From contig NC_087078.1 of NCBI RefSeq assembly GCF_026151205.1, positions 11,949,118 through 12,013,117 of the forward strand: DNA of 64,000 nt. The letters run 5' to 3'. This document shows positions 62,080 to 64,000 of this stretch, piece by piece. A program made the translations under genes and the position numbers. Origin of the DNA: Bolinopsis microptera (taxonomy: Eukaryota > Ctenophora > Tentaculata > Lobata > Bolinopsidae). Under the pieces are notes generated by a model. It searched no databases. It saw only the letters and a list, made by a program, of their open reading frames with translations, and was not told the origin of the DNA. How positions within the stretch are numbered: position 1 is the stretch's first letter; the number at the start of each line of letters is the position of its first letter.

Positions 62080-64000
62080 TCAAGAATCCTTCTTTGATTC
62101 TTCCATCCACTTTGGTTCGGAGTGTATTTTTCCCATAACCTTTTTGTAAGTGAGGATGTACTGAACAAGTGAATAGACACCCATAACACCTGTTATTGCT
62201 CTGAAATTGTACGTATTAATATTATTCTCTGGATAAGTTAAAAGTATTTTCCCTGATTTTATTTCATGCTGCTTTCCGCGATTAATAGCTATAATGGGAG
62301 TGGATACGTAATTTTAAAACTCGTCTTTCTACGTTTTCAATATACACAATTGAATTGAATATAGAATTATTAGGAGACACATCAGTGGAAATTATTATTA
62401 TCTGACATTAAGTTTAGAGAACTTTACTAGCAGAATTTAACTAGCAGAATTTAGCAGAGTAAGTTCATTACATATAATGTACGCATATAAAATGTGTGTA
62501 ATTGATATTGATTACATAATTCCCCTTTATTGGAAATTGATGTTTTAGTTTACAGCAAAAGCAGACGGAAACAAAAGAACGGGCTTGGCCGGGAATTGAA
62601 CCCGGGACCTCTCGCACCCTAAGCGAGAATCATACCCCTAGACCACCAAGCCGATGACAAGATAACCAAATAGCCTTTTCTAAAATTTCAACACTGTCGT
62701 AAGCTTCGATTTGAAAAGGGCAATTCACTGATCAAGTGGTATGCTCACTACTAAAACTTTTTCCAGTACCATCCATTTTATGACAATCAACCTTGTCACG
62801 CAACTTGGGATATATTAAGTAAATTGAATTAGATCTTAGATCTGCGGAAATACATAGCACATGTGGCTTAGTGGTCTAGGGGTATGATTCGCGCTTCGGG
62901 TGCGCGAGGTCCCGGGTTCAAATCCCGGCTGAGCCCTTTTGTTTAAATTTGCAGTATCTCCCGTTTATCTCAACAGTGAGAAGCATTGTGACTAAAACAG
63001 TGACTAGGAAAAGAATATAAGGTTGCAAATACATCTATACTAATTCAGAACGGCCGAAGGTATGAACAAACTGAGTTGATCAGAACGGTAACTGCAGTCA
63101 TTTGATTGCCTAAAAGTATCATATTATGGAGTTCATAGAACATGTGGGAATCTTCGAAACATCAACTTGTACATATAACAGTTAACGCGGAGAAATAAAT
63201 TTTACCAAATATATGGGAAGCAGAAACCTGGTAAATAGATGGCATGAAGGGTTCTTGACATCGCAATATTGACATGAATTGTATTCATGTTGTTTCAGTG
63301 TAATTTTTTAACAGAATTAGCAAATTTGTGTAAAAATAATTGGTACCAGCTTCCTATCTACTGATAGTTTCAGTACAAAAGGCAGAACCACAATAAAAGA
63401 ACGGGCTCAACCGGGATTTGAACCCGGGACCTCTCGCACCCAAAGCGAGAATCATACCCCTAGACCATTGAGCCACTGACAATTGAGGAATATTGCTATA
63501 ATTATGCTTTACAATCTCAACGTCTTCTCTTGATACCTACTTCGTATGACGTAATCAATGGTAATGCCCTAAATGCCAATGTACTGCCCACTGAGCAGCA
63601 TTTTCAGTGAATCTGTTCTAAACGATTTTTCTTAATAAAAAAACAAAACTTACAAATAGCCCTGAAGATAAGTCGAATCTTGGAGTGACCAGATAGGGGC
63701 ACCGAGACAACCAATAACTGCACCAAGCTGCAAACACATGTTCACCTGGTAGATTTTAATATGGAAATGTAGAGGAATTTCAAAGAGGAATTTCAAAGAT
63801 CAATCTTAGATGGCACAATTAGTAATAGTAATACCGAATTCTTTTCGGGTAAAATATGTTGAGATCAGAATGTGTGTGAAGCGTTAACCAAAAATCACGT
63901 GAATAAAGTTTGTGAATGTAAAGTAAATTTTGCCAAACCTTTCCATGCCAGCCGGGTTTAACTTCTATGGTACCGTCTGCTATATTGAACAGTTCTTTAA
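62080..64000 (-). CDS. Small membrane protein, last three exons, runs off the right edge
   Basis: Exons 64000-63939 (open at the edge, donor GTTTGG), 63727-63654 (acceptor TTTGCAG, donor GTAAGT) and 62200-62080 (acceptor ATTTCAG, stop TGA) join in phase. The visible part is 84 residues: a polar start with EVKPGWHGK, a short hydrophobic stretch (LGAVIGCLGAPIW), a second one (LAITGVMGVYSLVQYIL), and a basic then acidic tail (KIHSEPKWMEESKKDS). Two possible membrane segments and the short C-terminal tail suggest a small integral membrane or mitochondrial subunit. I do not recognise the family. The intron between its last two exons holds three tRNA-Pro genes. Confidence 0.65.
62581..62652 (-). 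tRNA. tRNA-Pro (anticodon AGG)
   Basis: 72 nt on the minus strand. Acceptor stem GGCTTGG/CCAAGCC with discriminator C, anticodon loop TTAGGGT on a CTCGC/GCGAG stem, B box GGTTCAATTCC. TTTT terminator just after. CCA is not encoded, as usual for eukaryotes. Confidence 0.95.
62865..62936 (+). tRNA. tRNA-Pro (anticodon CGG)
   Basis: 72 nt. Acceptor stem GGCTTAG/CTGAGCC with one T-G wobble, anticodon loop TTCGGGT on a CGCGC/GCGCG stem, B box GGTTCAAATCC. TTTT follows at 62937. Confidence 0.95.
63403..63474 (-). tRNA. tRNA-Pro (anticodon TGG)
   Basis: 72 nt on the minus strand. Acceptor stem GGCTCAA/TTGAGCC, anticodon loop TTTGGGT on CTCGC/GCGAG, B box GGTTCAAATCC, TTTT downstream. Confidence 0.95.

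Overview
The window is animal nuclear DNA. It has spliced genes with GT-AG introns, rhodopsin-class GPCRs, THAP and P2X7-type domains, RNA polymerase III tRNA genes, and a heavy AT-rich load of LINE, hAT, mariner and TTAA-type repeats. The repertoire suits a marine invertebrate, possibly non-bilaterian. I cannot name the species.

Right half (34.0-64.0 kb). This half is dominated by one gene, MUS81, a structure-specific endonuclease. I assembled it on the minus strand as 13 exons between 61458 and 34008, with matching splice phases and a 905-residue product. Its introns hold several unrelated things: a two-exon class A GPCR (54836-56293, opposite strand); a tandem pair of secreted coiled-coil plus discoidin-like proteins (35640-36515 and 39295-40347, opposite strand); a mariner-like element, a TTAA element, a hAT-like element lodged in a minisatellite, and several poly-G tracts. 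Upstream of MUS81, on the same strand, are the last three exons of a small membrane protein. One of its introns contains three tRNA-Pro genes with anticodons AGG, CGG and TGG.

Middle (16.5-31.5 kb). A complete nine-exon LPGAT1-like acyltransferase (20677 to 16500, minus, 370 residues) carries an intronless class A GPCR (17234-18271, plus) in its seventh intron. Next comes a 4.9-kb element (21400-26275) with roughly 385-bp terminal inverted repeats and an AATAA duplication. It contains an unfamiliar multi-exon gene with an ankyrin-like part and some stop codons. At 28.05-30.64 kb lies a satellite-like block: a 15-bp box recurs about every 150 bp for 18 copies and changes orientation once.

Left part (1-16.5 kb). 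This part holds an incomplete zinc-finger gene (minus, off the left edge). To its right is a 6.8-kb interval bounded by TTAA and matching inverted ends. It contains a THAP-domain gene, a P2X7-type zinc domain broken by a stop codon, a LINE fragment and nested MITEs. Further right is a 3.3-kb near-perfect inverted repeat with arms of about 1.38 kb, and several MITEs.

All gene structures were built by hand from splice signals, reading phase and remembered family features. No transcript or database search was available.
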